Source: Megaustenia siamemsis
Taxonomy: Eukaryota; Mollusca; Gastropoda; Stylommatophora; Ariophantidae
Reading direction: 5' to 3'
DNA length: 64,000 nucleotides
Assembly: GCA_032433765.1 (NCBI GenBank)
Contig: JAVIAB010000047.1
Span: 14,187,607-14,251,606, forward strand
In this document: one piece after another, positions 22,866-35,912 of the stretch
Layout of the letters: each line of letters opens with the position of its first letter
How positions within the stretch are numbered: the first letter of the stretch is position 1
The notes under the pieces: model-generated
The model's database searches: none
Seen by the model: only the letters and a program-made list of their open reading frames with translations
What the model was told of the DNA's origin: nothing
Made by a program: the position numbers and the translations under genes

Positions 22866-23754
22866 CTTTCTCTTGGTTTTGATCTAAAAAGGGGTCCAAG
22901 GACTTTGAATACCGATCTTTCGATCTAAACTTGCACGTTTGAATCATTATTTTTATGGAGCTATTTTTAAAAGAACAGTAATGTTAAATGTCTCGAACAA
23001 AAATTTAATCTTAAATTCTTCAACAATTGGACCACAAATCAAACCAGAAAAAGACAAACAGTTTTACTAATCTTCCGCAGAAATATGAAAGGAAACATAA
23101 ATCCATATTATTTATATACAAAACAAGTAAGCAAAATGAATTATCTAGACGCATTATTTGACGTACAAAACACCGAATGCATAAACAAACATTGGATTAC
23201 ATAAATAATGGAATATAAATCCCCTGTTCCATTTTCTCAAAAGTGTCAGGACGTCTGCAAGCTAAAACCATTAGATTCAAACCGGTGTCGTATGTAAGTT
23301 TCGTCCTGGGGAATTGCACCAGTTTATCAAACAGTTCTCGTGTTTGACAAGAGAATAATCTACGATGGGGTGTTAAAGAAAACAAAGCACCGGAGAAATG
23401 TAAAGTTTAAAATGGAGAATAATTATTCAGGTTATAAGGGAGATAATAAATGTCAGATTGAGTTTCAGGAACGATAACACAGTGTGTGAATTAATGCAGG
23501 GAAAACTGTTAGAAAAACATGACAACTCAAATACATACAGGGTGAACCACAAGTAGATTGATAGTAAATGAAAACAATTATTTTATAGTGTTTGTGTTAT
23601 ATTATATTAAATTATCAGTGCTTCTGTATTGTATTATTGACTAAATTAAATTTAATTATAATGTAATAATTGTTCATCAAAATGTATTTGCATTAATCAA
23701 TATAATAGTATGATAGTATATGTAACCTTAGAATAATCTTATTTTTTTTACTAG
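22866..23754. other. AT-rich spacer, nothing recognised
   Basis: A 62-codon minus-strand frame at 23197-23385 has no recognised features. Otherwise no structure seen. Confidence 0.45.
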
Positions 23755-24118
23755 GACAACAGACAAGAAAATCACTGGATATTGTAGAAATGTAACTTTA
23801 CACAATAATGATGAGAATATCATGGACAGCTTTAAAAAAAGTAATGAAAACGTTCTGAAAGAAGCCAGAGCAAAAAGAGATCTAATATCCAATATTAGGA
23901 AGCAGCAATCATTATTTTTTGTCCATGTAATGAGAAGGGAACAGCTGAAATATATTGTAACAAGTGGGAAAGTTGAGGGACGAAGGGATATCAGACAGCT
24001 TAAGACAATTATGTTTGGAGAAGGTCAACAACAGAAATGATAAATAACTGTCGAGATCGAAACTCTTGGAGAGACATGATCACCTACGCCAGCAGGCTCG
24101 GTACTTGATGATGATGAT
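23755..24118 (+). mobile_element. LINE-A 3' fragment
   Basis: It starts at the RT tail (ACAAGAAAATCACTGG) and contains NENVLKEARAKRDLISNIRK, ending TACTTGATGATGATGATT. It is 5'-truncated and frameshifted. Confidence 0.85.
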
Positions 24119-24172
24119 TTACTGCCCTCTTACGTTTGGTTCCCTTTGTATATATTGTGAACGAGAATGATA

Positions 24173-25889
24173 ATGCATGTTGATGGAGTTATGTAGTACC
24201 TACCATGTGTGGAGTCGATGGAGTTGTATAGTACTATGTGTGGGGGTTCTTGAGATGTTGATGGAGTTATGTAGTACCTACCATGTGTGGAGTCGATGGA
24301 GTTGTATAGTACTATGTGTGGGGGTTCTTGAGATGTCGATGGAGTTATGTAGTACCTACCATGTGTGGAGTTGATGGAGTTGTATAGTACTATGTGTGGG
24401 GGTTCTTGAGATGTTGATGGAGTTATGTAGTACCTACCATGTGTGGAGTCGATGGAGTTGTATAGTACTATGTGTGGGGGTTCTTGTGATGTCGATGGAG
24501 TTATGTAGTACCTACCAAGTGTGGAGTTGATGGAGTTGTATAGTACTATGTGTGGGGGTTCTTGAGATGTTGATGGAGTTATGTAGTACCTACCATGTGT
24601 GGAGTTGATGGAGTTGTATAGTACTATGTGTGGGGGTTCTTGAGATGTTGATGGAGCTATGTAGTACCTACCATGTGTGGAGTTGATGGAGTTGTATAGT
24701 ACTATGTGTGGGGGTTCTTGAGATGTTGATGGAGCTATGTAGTACCTACCATGTGTGGAGTTGATGGAGTTGTATAGTACTATGTGTGGGGGTTATTGAG
24801 ATGTTGATGGAGCTATGTAGTACCTACCATGTGTGGAGTTGATGGAGTTGTATAGTACTATGTGTGGGGGTTCTTGAGATGTCGATGGAGTTATGTAGTA
24901 CCTACCATGTGTGGAGTTGATGGAGTTGTATAGTACTATGTGTGGGGGTTCTTGAGATGTCGATGGAGCTATGTAGTACCTACCATGTGTGGAGTTGATG
25001 GAGTTGTATAGTACTATGTGTGGGGGTTCTTGAGATGTCGATGGAGTTATGTAGTACCTACCATGTGTGGAGTCGATGGAGTTGTATAGTACTATGTGTG
25101 GGGGTTCTTGAGATGTTGATGGAGTTATGTAGTACCTACCATGTGTGGAGTTGATGGAGTTGTATAGTACTATGTGTGGGGGTTCTTGAGATGTTGATGG
25201 AGCTATGTAGTACCTACCATGTGTGAAGTTGATGGAGTTGTATAGTACTATGTGTGGGGGTTCTTGAGATGTTGATGGAGCTATGTAGTACCTACCATGT
25301 GTGGAGTTGATGGAGTTGTATAGTACTATGTGTGGGGGTTCTTGAGATGTTGATGGAGCTATGTAGTACCTACCATGTGTGGAGTTAATGGAGTTGTATA
25401 GTACTATGTGTGGGGGTTCTTGAGATGTCGATGGAGTTATGTAGTACCTACCATGTGTGGAGTTGATGGAGTTGTATAGTACTATGTGTGGGGGTTCTTG
25501 AGATGTCGATGGAGCTATGTAGTACCTACCATGTGTGGAGTTGATGGAGTTGTATAGTACTATGTGTGGGGGTTCTTGAGATGTCGATGGAGTTATGTAG
25601 TACCTACCATGTGTGGAGTTGATGGAGTTGTATAGTACTATGTGTGGGGGTTCTTGAGATGTTGATGGAGTTATGTAGTACCTACCATGTGTGGAGTCGA
25701 TGGAGTTGTATAGTACTATGTGTGGGGGTTCTTGAGATGTTGATGGAGTTATGTAGTACCTACCATGTGTGGAGTTGATGGAGTTGTATAGTACTATGTG
25801 TGGGGGTTCTTGAGATGTTGATGGAGTTATGTAGTACCTACCATGTGTGGAGTCGATGGAGTTGTATAGTACTATGTGTGGGGTTTCTT
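24173..25889. repeat. 78-bp dimeric minisatellite
   Basis: About 22 copies of a 78-bp unit made of two related halves: GATGGAGTTATGTAGTACC with CATGTGTGG, and GATGGAGTTGTATAGTAC with TATGTGTGG. T/C variants at GATGTTGATGG versus GATGTCGATGG recur in blocks, which suggests multi-unit duplication. Confidence 0.95.
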
Positions 25890-26990
25890 GAGATGTTGAT
25901 GGAGTTATGTAGTACTATGTGTGGGATTACTTGAGATGTTGATGGAGTTATGTAGCACCATGTGTGGGGTTACTTGAGATGTTGATGGATTATTTAGTAC
26001 AATTTATGGTGGTACTTGAGATGTTGATGGAGTTATGTAGTACCATGTGTGGGGTTACTTGAGATGTTGATGGAGTTGTATAGGACTATGTGTGGGGTTT
26101 CTTGAGATGTTGATGGAGTTATGTAGTACCATGTGTGGGGTTACTTGAGATGTTGATGGAGTTATGTAGTACCATGTGTGGGGTTACTTGAGATGTTGAT
26201 GGATTATATAGTACAATTTATGGTGGTACTTGAGATGTTGATGGAGTTATATAGTACCATGTGTGGGGGTACTGGAGATGTTGATGGAGTTATGTAGTAC
26301 CATGTGTGGGGATACTTGAGATGTTGATGGAATTATATAGTACCATGTGTGGGGGTGAGAATCGCGATAGCTCAGTGGTTAGTGAACTGGACTACAAAGG
26401 ACATGAGGTAGTGTTCGATCCCAACCGACGACTTCCGGTTCAACCAGCCTTTAATGGGTACCGGATTTTTTTCTGGGAAAGTAAAGCGGCACGGGCGTAA
26501 AACCGACCACATTACCCTAAAAATCACGTGCCGAAGGTCTGTAAAATTTATGGTCACTAACACCATATTCCCTATACGCCACTTGGGGGTACTTTACTTG
26601 TTTTTTTATGTGTAGGGGTACTTGAGATGTTGATGGAGTTATGTAGTACCATGTGTGGGGGTACTTGAGATGTTGATGGAATTATGTAGTACCATGTGTG
26701 GTGGTACTTGAGATGTTGATGGAATTATATAGCACCATGTGTGGGGGTACTTGAGATGTTGATGGAATTATATAGCAACATGTGTGGGGATACTTGAGAT
26801 GTTGATGGAATTATATAGCACCATGTGTGGGGGTACTTGAGATGTTGATGGAATTATATAGCACCATGTGTGGGAGTACTTGAGATGTTGATGGAATTAT
26901 ATAGCACCATGTGTGGGAGTACTTGAGATGTTGATGGAATTATATAGTACGATGAATGGGGGTACTGCTGATGGAGTTATGTGGTTCCAT
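25890..26990. repeat. 43-bp monomeric minisatellite
   Basis: About 20 copies of the single-half form (GATGTTGATGGAGTTATG plus TAGTACCATGTG and a GGGGTTACTTGA linker). It is interrupted by a SINE-1 copy at 26352-26590. Units become more diverged to the right. Confidence 0.92.
26352..26590 (+). mobile_element. SINE-1 inside the minisatellite
   Basis: The head has A box TAGCTCAGTGG and B box GTTCGATCCC. The body carries TTCAACCAGCC, GGGTACCGGATTTTTTTCTG, GTGCCGAAGGTCTGTAAAAT and CACCATATTCCCTATACGCC. It is one of seven copies in the window. Confidence 0.93.
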
Positions 26991-27245
26991 GTATGAGAGT
27001 ATTGTTGATGTTACCAAACTAAGATAGATGTACACGATGAAACAAAACTAATAGATAGATGGGCACAATATCACGACTTTCAACAACCGACGGGCATGGT
27101 ATTACAACATTCATCAAATGATTAACACAAGATGCAACTACAATAAACAATATGTAGACACGATGTTGTGACGTCAACAATAGGTCAAGATGTCATTACG
27201 ATAATCAACAATAGACGGGTACAGTATTGCAGACAATAAGAATCT

Positions 27246-27548
27246 TAAAGTAAGGTAAATTACGAGGCTTGAATCGGCGTCGTAGCCCACGAGTTTTCAC
27301 CCTTATGTGTTCGACCGCCTATCTAGAAGTGTTCGGAGACTTCTGGATAGTGTCGCTTCAAGCATCGAAAATCACGATGCGAGGCGGCAATCCTCACCTT
27401 CCCAGAGTACTACCCTGGTACTCATTTCAGCCAGTGGTTGGGTCGAGCAATAATTCACGCTCGATTTTTCCAGGGATTATCGAACACGGGTTGTCCGAAC
27501 GTCGGTAGCCCTGTCGGGTGGTTTTCCCCACTAGTCTACCGAGGCCTC
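27246..27548 (-). mobile_element. SINE-4 copy b
   Basis: On the minus strand: CGGTAGACTAGTGGGG (A-box region), GTGTTCGATAATCCC (B-box region), then a body with CGACCCAACCACTGGCTGAA and GAGTACCAGG. Homologous to 15690-16015 along its length. Confidence 0.75.
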
Positions 27549-27609
27549 CAAAGAATGTACACAGGCGATATTTGACATCCATTAATTAATGAATATTGGT
27601 TTAATGAAC

Positions 27610-28135
27610 GAAAATAGACATGGCAAAAAGTAATTTTAATGCCATGAAAAATATACTAACAACAAAACAAATAACAGCAGGGTTGAAACTAAGAATAACA
27701 AAATGTTACATCTTCTCAATATTCCTGTATGGTGCAGAAACATGGACATTAGACAAGAAAATAGAACAGAAAATTGAAGCCTTTGAAATGTTGATTTATA
27801 GAAGAATCGGTACAATTGGATTGAAAGAAAAAAAAACGATAAAGTTTTAAAACAACTAAAAATAAAAAGAGAACTATTAAATACAATTAAGACAAGACAA
27901 ATGAAATTTTTGGGACGCGTTAAAAGATAGAACAGCCTACTAAAAGCAACATTGGAAGGGAAAATACAAAGTAAAAGAGACAGAGGCAAACCAAGACTAA
28001 CATGGACAAGTAACATCCAAAGATGGACAAGTCAATCTATGACAAGCTGCACCATCAAAGCAAGAAACAGAGTGGAATTGCGATCCATGATAGCCAACCT
28101 TCGTTGCGAAGAAGGCATTCGATGATGATGATGAA
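27610..28135 (+). mobile_element. LINE-C 3' fragment
   Basis: RT C-terminal tail: SIFLYGAETWTLDKKIEQKI and EAFEMLIYRRIG (frame 27620-27850). Then, in other frames, RGKPRLTWTS and a 3' end GAAGGCATTCGATGATGATG. A shorter copy is at 36975-37135. Confidence 0.8.
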
Positions 28136-28469
28136 TTAATGACGACAATACAGTGTAAATGATCATATCCTACCATAGTTCACCTTGCTGACGTCATTGA
28201 ACTTGTTATCTAAAATCACTGTTCAATCAGTTGACAATCACCAATTATTTGTTGTGTAAACAACACTATTTAAAGTTGTCACAACGTGAAAATCTCTAGA
28301 AAAATGAGTTTAATTTCAAAGAAATTGACGTTAAGCAACGGTATTCAATTACCTTGCAGTAAACATTAAAGATTTCGTGAGATAATATTTTCCTTTGCGG
28401 TTAGAGGCCGCGCACTTTACGGTTATCATTATCTCACAAGAAGGTTTACATCAAACTGTTTATTTCAAT
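28136..28469. other. Spacer, nothing recognised
   Basis: AT-rich. No repeat or coding match seen. Confidence 0.5.
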
Positions 28470-30733
28470 GAAAATTATTTTAATGAAAATGTTCTGAGAG
28501 AGGTCAAAGCAAAAGGAGAGCTAATTTCCAATATTAGGAAAAAACAATCATCATTTTTTTGGCTACCAGTTGTGGGAAAGCTTAGAGTAAAATTAAAAAC
28601 AACAAAACGAGCCTCAGTTAACATCAAGTTAAATTTAGATTTACTCAAATCAGACAAGAAGCTGCAAGACAAATATAAAATTACAATTCAGAACCGGTAC
28701 AATGCAATAGAGAAGATACAAAGCATTGATGATCAGTGTGAAATGCAAAAAGAGTCAATGCAACAAACATCAAAAGAGTTCATACCACCAGTGAGGACAA
28801 AAAATAATCAATGCAACAAACATCAAAAGAGTTCATACCACTAGTGAGGACAAATTCAAGAAAGAAATGGATGACATATGCTATTTTGCAGCTAATGGAT
28901 ACAAGAAGAAGAAATAAAGAAAATAATGAAGATGAGTATCAGAGATTAAATAAAGAAATTGTAGCAAAATGCAATGAAGCAAAAGAAGCATGGCTAAAAG
29001 AGAGATGCTAAGAGATCGAATTGCAACAAAAAGGAGATGCTAAAGCTATATACAAATAAATTGAGGAATTAACAGGAAGAAAAACGCAATCAAAAATTGG
29101 ATGTTTAAGATCAAAGAAAGGAGAACTGTCGATTGATCAAGAAAACATAAGGGAACGATGGACAGAATACATTAAGGATCTTTATAATGATGAACGAACG
29201 GAAGTAAATATTAAGGATAATGGAGAAGGACCAGAAATACTCCGAGAAGAAGTGGAAGATGAAAGCAGGCAAAGCTCCTGGACCAGATAATATAACTAAA
29301 GAAGAGATTGAAGCCATGGATGATTTTGGAATAGAAATAATAACAAAAATATTGAATGATATCTACAACAGCGGATATATACCAGACGACATGCTCAAAT
29401 CAATATTCATAGCCCTACCAAAGAAATCGGGTGCGATTGAATGCGATGATCATTGCACAATAAGCCTTATGAGTCATATGACTAAGATATTACTAAGAAT
29501 CATCATGCGAAGAGAGCGAAACAAAATCAGTCCATAAATTAGCGATGAACAGTGTGGTTTTGTTAGAGATAAAGGAACAAGCAATGCCATTTATATCATA
29601 AGATCTTTAGTAGAAAGAGCCATAGAGGTGAAAACAGATATATACCTACGTTTCATAGATTACACCAAGACATTTGGCAAAGTAAAGCACCAAAAAATAA
29701 TCAAAATTTTAGAAAGCATAAACGTAGACAGCAAAGATCTAAGAATAATAAAGAACATGTACTGGCAACAAACAGCGGCCATAGGAACTGGAAACCAATT
29801 GGGAATGTTTCAACAAATAAAACAGGGTGTTAGACAAGGTTGTGTGCTGTCACCAGATTTGTTTAATATTTATAGTAAGATTATTTTAAGATCCATAAGG
29901 GACATGCCTAGAATAACAATTAGAGGTCATAATATTAATAATTGAAGGTATTCTGATGATACAGTATTAATCGCTAAGAGTGAAAATGAGTTACAAGAAA
30001 TGTTGGACATTATAGTGAAGGAAAGCAAAAATAAAGGACTCAGCCTTAATAGCAAAAAGACAGAGGTAATGGTAACAACAAAGAAAAAGACATCACCTCA
30101 GTGCAAAATAAAGACAAGTGGGACAATACGAGTATTAAAACAGGTAAATGAATTTAAATATTTGGGAACTTTGTTAACCTTAGACGGAAGATGTACAAAA
30201 GAGGTGAGATGCAGAATGGCTCAGGCAAAAGCAGCTTTCCAAAAAATGAGGAAAATATTATGCAATCCATTTTTGACAATAGAAACAAGAAAAAGAGTTC
30301 TTAAATGTTACGTAGAGCCAGTCTTAACATATGGATGCGAGTCATGGACAATAGGACTACAGACAAGAAAATCACTGGCGTCTGTAGAAATGTGGTTTTA
30401 CAGAAGAATGTTGAGAATACCATGGACAGCTAAGAAGAGTAATGAAGAGGTTCTGAGAGAGGTCAAAGCAAAAAGAGAGCTAGTTTCCAATATTAGGAAG
30501 AAGCAATCATCATTTTTTGGCCATGTAATGAGAAGAGAACAACTGGAATATATTGTAACAACTGGAAAAATTGAGGGACGAAGAGATAGAGGGAAAACAA
30601 AGAGAAAAAATAACAGACAGCTTAAGAGAATGGCTTGGCAGAAGGTCAACAACAGAAATGACAAATAGCTGCTGAGATCGAAAGTTGTGGAGAGACATGA
30701 TCACCTACGCCAGTAGGCCCGGTACTTGATGAT
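28470..30733 (+). mobile_element. LINE-A (RTE-like), longest copy, decayed
   Basis: It opens with an RT-tail piece (NVLREVKAKGELISNIRKKQ, to about 28560) joined abruptly to the end of the endonuclease domain (VVGKLRVKLKTTKRASV), then continues in normal order. KAGKAPGPDNITKEEIEAM is at about 29270 and GVRQGCVLSPDLFNIYS at about 29830. RYSDDTVL follows an in-frame TGA near 29945. The C-terminal tail (frame 30000-30668) and 3' end GGTACTTGATGATGA complete it. A 49-bp tandem duplication near 28755-28855 shifts the frame. RTE-type LINEs encode one protein with APE endonuclease and RT. This copy is dead. Confidence 0.9.
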
Positions 30734-30734
30734 G

Positions 30735-32400
30735 AATATTGTATTGAGCATGTCGTCTGGTTTATATCCGCTGTTGTAGATATCATTCAATATTTTTGTT
30801 ATTATTCCTATTCCAAAATCACCCATGGCTTCAATCTCTTCTTTAGTTATATTATCTGGTCCAGGAGCTTTGCCTGCTTTCATCTTCCACTTCTTCTCGG
30901 AGTATTTCTGGTCCTTCTCCATTATCCTTAATATTTACTTCCGTTCGTTCATCATTATAAAGATCTTTAATGTATTCTGTCCATCGTTCCCTTATGTTTT
31001 CTTGATCAAGCAACAGCTCTCCTTCCTTTGATTTTAGACATCCATTTTTTATTGCGTTTTTCTTCCTGTTAATTCCTCAATTTGTTTGTATATAGCTTTG
31101 GCATCTCCTTTCTGTTGCATTTCAATCGCTTTACATCTCTCTTTTAGCCATGCTTCTTTTGCTTCATTGCATTTTACTACCATTTCTTTATTTAATCTCT
31201 TATACTCATCTTCATTATTTTCTATATTTCTCCTTCTTGTACCCATTAGCTGCAAAATGTCATCTGTCATCAATTTCTTTCTTGAATTTGTCCTCACTAG
31301 TGGTATGAACTCTGTTGATGTTTGTTGCATTGATTCTTTTAGCATTTCCCACTGTTCATCAATGCTTTGTATCTTCTCTATTGCATTGTACCGGTTCTGA
31401 ATTGTAATTTTATATTTGTCTTGCAGCTTCTTGTCTGATTTGAGTAAATCTAAATTTAACTTGACGTTAACTGAGGCTCGTTTTGTTGTTTTTAATTTTA
31501 CTCTAAGCTTTCCCACAACTGGTACATGATCACTATTGCAATCTGCCTCTGGTCTAGTTTTCACACACACCAGACTGTTTCTAAATCTATTGCTTATCAT
31601 TATATAATCAATTTGATTACGTGCGTTGTCCTCTGGGCTTTTCCATGTCCACAGACGTCTTGAATGTTGCTTAAACCAGGTGTTTCCTATCACCATGTTG
31701 TTTGTTCTTGCCCAGTCAATAAGTTTCTCACCTCTTTCATTCCTCTCGCCTAAGCCATAATGACCAACTACTTCCTCAACTCTTTCCTTTCCTACTTTTG
31801 CGTTAAAATCCCCTAGAATTATGGTGTTTTCATGTGGTTTGCATTTATGAAGTGCCTCATTTAACTCGTAAAATTTATCAATTGTTTCCTCTAGACTGTC
31901 TGCTGTTGGTGCATAAACTTGTATAAGATTTATGTATATTGGCTTCCCATTCAATTTCACTAAAAGGACTCAGTCAGATATTGGGTAAAAGCCTTTCACA
32001 GTTCTTGCTCTTTCTGCATCCAAGATGATACCTACTCCTCTTTGGTGTTCAGTACCTCCAGAATAGATTATTTTATGTTTATCAGAATACATCTCCCCTG
32101 ATCCCGTGTATCTCATTTCGCAAAGTCCCAGTAATTGTAAACCCATTCTTTTCATTTCTTGTATGATGTTTTCTAGTTTACCCTTCTGCATGAGTGTTCT
32201 CACATTTCAAGTACCTATCTTTAGAGTGTGTTTTATCTTTATTTTGCTTACAGTAGCTTGATGACGATCGGGTATCACCTGTAGCACATGATGTCCCATG
32301 CCGAACAAGGATTTTCCATTGCAATCCCCCTTAACGTTGTTGTCGTTATTTCTAATTTTGTGGCGATTCATGATTGTACAAAGAAATTACGACGGTGGTT
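30735..32400 (-). mobile_element. LINE-A 5' half (endonuclease plus start of RT), inverted
   Basis: Minus-strand frames 31970-32203 and 31049-31960 hold the APE-type endonuclease: GLCEMRYTGSG, YAPTADSLEETIDKFY, IILGDFNAKVG, RNQIDYIMIS, SDHVPVVGKL. A further frame (30701-30922) has KAGKAPGPDNITKEEIEAM. It stops at the point that matches about 29415 in the neighbouring plus-strand copy, so it lacks its 3' end, which is unusual for a LINE. It abuts the 3' end of that copy within a shared TGAATATTG-like stretch. Confidence 0.88.
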
Positions 32401-32994
32401 TTCTGTTGCCTTCCGTCGGTTTGTTTACGATTGGTTCCACTAGCCTTTTACTGAATAATAGTACGAAGTTTTTATAATATTGGATTCTGGTAAAGTATTT
32501 GAGAACTGTAAATCGGCTTTTTCCAACATGGGATTTCACTGTCAAAATATCGTTTTCATGAGAACGTGCTTATTTCGCGGCATTTAACATATACGAATAT
32601 AATTATAAACACACTCATATAGGTTTATTGGAGCTTTTTTGTAACAAATGAGAAGGAAAATGGTATGTGCAAAAATTATTATTTCTGAAATCTTCTGCCT
32701 CTTCTTTCCTTCCTTATTTGCCTTTCAGCTTCAGGGGAGATATAATTTGCGGTCTTTTGCTATTCTGTTCGCTATTTCATTTCTGAAATGATTGACTATA
32801 AAACAACCTGAGGTTTATGCAACTTTCATAATATGGTAAGTGACAAATTTTATTTGTCGGAGAGTCTGAAACATTTTTTAAAATAAATATTCTTTTTTCT
32901 TCACAGTTATTGCTTTATTTTAATGCATTTTATTTACCACAAATGTATACAATAGACACGATGTTAGAGCAATTAATAGCAGATAGACAACGTT
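32401..32994. other. Spacer with a LINE-E tail scrap
   Basis: 32690-32790 matches the LINE-E 3' tail on the minus strand (TTTGCCTTTCAGCTTCAGGG, GAGATATAATTTGCGGTC). The remainder is AT-rich without recognised features. Confidence 0.5.
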
Positions 32995-33345
32995 AGAGAT
33001 ATCGTATACTCAATAGGAAACAGAAGAAATAAAATATTGCATACTCAGTAGGAAACAGAAGAAATAACATATTGCATACTCAGTAGGAAACAAAAGAAAT
33101 AACATATTGCATACTCAGTAGGAAACAAAAGAAATAACATATTGCATACTCAGTAGGAAACAGAAGAAATAACATATTGTAAACTAAATAGGAAACTGAA
33201 GAAATAACATGTTGTATACTCAATTGGAAACAGATGGAGTAATACATTGTATACTCAATAGGAAACAAAATAATTAACATATTGTATACTCAATAGGAAA
33301 CTGAAGAAATAACATATCATACGCTAAATAGGAAACAGAAAAAAT
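32995..33345. repeat. 36-bp satellite, diverged edge
   Basis: About ten diverged copies of the unit found at 33616-35912 (ATAGGAAACAGAAGAAATAA), separated from the main block by a SINE-1. Confidence 0.88.
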
Positions 33346-33370
33346 AATATTAAAAAGTACAAGATAAGAG

Positions 33371-33614
33371 CCCCGTCACGCCAAGTGGCATATAGGGAAT
33401 ATGGTGTAAGTGACCATAATTTTTACAGACCTTCAGAACATCGTTTTTTGGGGGTAATGTGGTCGGTATTACGCCTGTGCCGCTTTACTTTCCAAGAAAA
33501 AAATCAAGTACCTAGATAAGGCTGGGTGAACCTGGAAGCCATCGATCAGCATCGAACCCGACCTCTTGTCCTTAGTAGTTCAGTTCACTAGCAACTCAGC
33601 CATCGCGGCTCCCA
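33371..33614 (-). mobile_element. SINE-1 inside the 36-bp satellite
   Basis: On the minus strand it starts GGGAGCCGCGATGGCTGAGT. The body reads through to CGCCAAGTGGCATATAGGG as seen on the plus strand. The B box is degenerate (GTTCGATGCTG). Confidence 0.9.
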
Positions 33615-33615
33615 A

Positions 33616-35912
33616 TATATAGTATACTCAATAGGAAACAGAAGAAAATAATATATAGTATACTCAATAGGAAACAGAAGAAAATAATATATAGTATACT
33701 CAATAGGAAACAGAAGAAAATAATATATAGTATACTCAATAGGAAACAGAAGAAAATAATATATAGTATACTCAATAGGAAACAGAAGAAAATAATATAT
33801 AGTATACTCAATAGGAAACAGAAGAAAATAATATATAGTATACTCAATAGGAAACAGAAGAAAATAATATATAGTATACTTAATAGGAAACAGAAGAAAA
33901 TAATATATAGTATACTTAATAGGAAACAGAAGAAAATAATATATTACATACTTAATAGGAAACAGAAGAAAATAATATATTACATACTTAATAGGAAACA
34001 GAAGAAAATAATATATTACATACTTAATAGGAAACAGAAGAAAATAATATATTACATACTTAATAGGAAACAGAAGAAAATAATATATTACATACTTAAT
34101 AGGAAACAGAAGAAAATAATATATTACATACTTAATAGGAAACAGAAGAAAATAATATATTACATACTTAATAGGAAACAGAAGAAAATAATATATTACA
34201 TACTCAATAGGAAACAGAAGAAAATAATATATTACATACTTAATAGGAAACAGAAGAAAATAATATATTACATACTTAATAGGAAACAGAAGAAAATAAT
34301 ATATTACATACTTAATAGGAAACAGAAGAAAATAATATATTACATACTTAATAGGAAACAGAAGAAAATAATATATAGTATACTTAATAGGAAACAGAAG
34401 AAAATAATATATTACATACTTAATAGGAAACAGAAGAAAATAATATATTACATACTTAATAGGAAACAGAAGAAAATAATATATTACATACTTAATAGGA
34501 AACAGAAGAAAATAATATATTACATACTTAATAGGAAACAGAAGAAAATAATATATTACATACTTAATAGGAAACAGAAGAAAATAATATATTACATACT
34601 TAATAGGAAACAGAGGAAAATAATATATTACATACTTAATAGGAAACAGAAGAAAATAATATATTACATACTTAATAGGAAACAGAAGAAAATAATATAT
34701 TACATACTTAATAGGAAACAGAAGAAAATAATATATTACATACTTAATAGGAAACAGAAGAAAATAATATATTACATACTTAATAGGAAACAGAAGAAAA
34801 TAATATATTACATACTTAATAGGAAACAGAAGAAAATAATATATTACATACTTAATAGGAAACAGAAGAAAATAATATATTACATACTTAATAGGAAACA
34901 GAAGAAAATAATATATTACATACTTAATAGGAAACAGAAGAAAATAATATATTACATACTTAATAGGAAACAGAAGAAAATAATATATTACATACTTAAT
35001 AGGAAACAGAAGAAAATAATATATTACATACTTAATAGGAAACAGAAGAAAATAATATATAGTATACTCAATAGGAAACAGAAGAAAATAATATATAGTA
35101 TACTCAATAGGAAACAGAAGAAAATAATATATAGTATACTCAATAGGAAACAGAAGAAAATAATATATAGTATACTCAATAGGAAACAGAAGAAAATAAT
35201 ATATAGTATACTCAATAGGAAACAGAAGAAAATAATATATAGTATACTTAATAGGAAACAGAAGAAAATAATATATAGTATACTTAATAGGAAACAGAAG
35301 AAAATAATATATTACATACTTAATAGGAAACAGAAGAAAATAATATATTACATACTTAATAGGAAACAGAAGAAAATAATATATTACATACTTAATAGGA
35401 AACAGAAGAAAATAAAATATTACATACTTAATAGGAAACAGAAGAAAATAATATATTACATACTTAATAGGAAACAGAAGAAAATAATATATTACATACT
35501 TAATAGGAAACAGAAGAAAATAATATATTACATACTTAATAGGAAACAGAAGAAAATAATATATTACATACTTAATAGGAAACAGAAGAAAATAATATAT
35601 TACATACTTAATAGGAAACAGAAGAAAATAATATATTACATACTTAATAGGAAACAGAAGAAAATAATATATTACATACTTAATAGGAAACAGAAGAAAA
35701 TAATATATTACATACTTAATAGGAAACAGAAGAAAATAATATATTACATACTTAATAGGAAACAGAAGAAAATAATATATAGTATACTTAATAGGAAACA
35801 GAAGAAAATAATATATTACATACTTAAAAGGAAACAGAGAAAAATAATATATTACATACTTAATAGGAAACAGAAGAAAATAATATATTACATACTTAAT
35901 AGGAAACAAGAA
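33616..35912. repeat. 36-bp satellite
   Basis: About 64 nearly identical copies containing ATAGGAAACAGAAGAAAATA. Two unit types, ATATATAGTATACTCA and ATATATTACATACTTA, occur in blocks, and a block of several GTATACTCA units recurs at about 33616-33870 and 35050-35220. Because 36 is a multiple of 3, a 773-codon minus-strand frame stays open. Confidence 0.97.

Noticed and set aside
28470..32400. Twin-priming explanation for the inverted LINE-A halves
   Set aside because: In twin priming the inverted 5' part lies on the 5' side of the 3' part. Here it lies beyond the 3' end.
33588..35909. 773-codon minus-strand open frame of FPIKYVIYYFLL repeats
   Set aside because: It exists only because the satellite period (36 bp) is a multiple of three and the unit lacks stops in that frame. 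Nothing supports a start, splice sites or conservation of protein over DNA.
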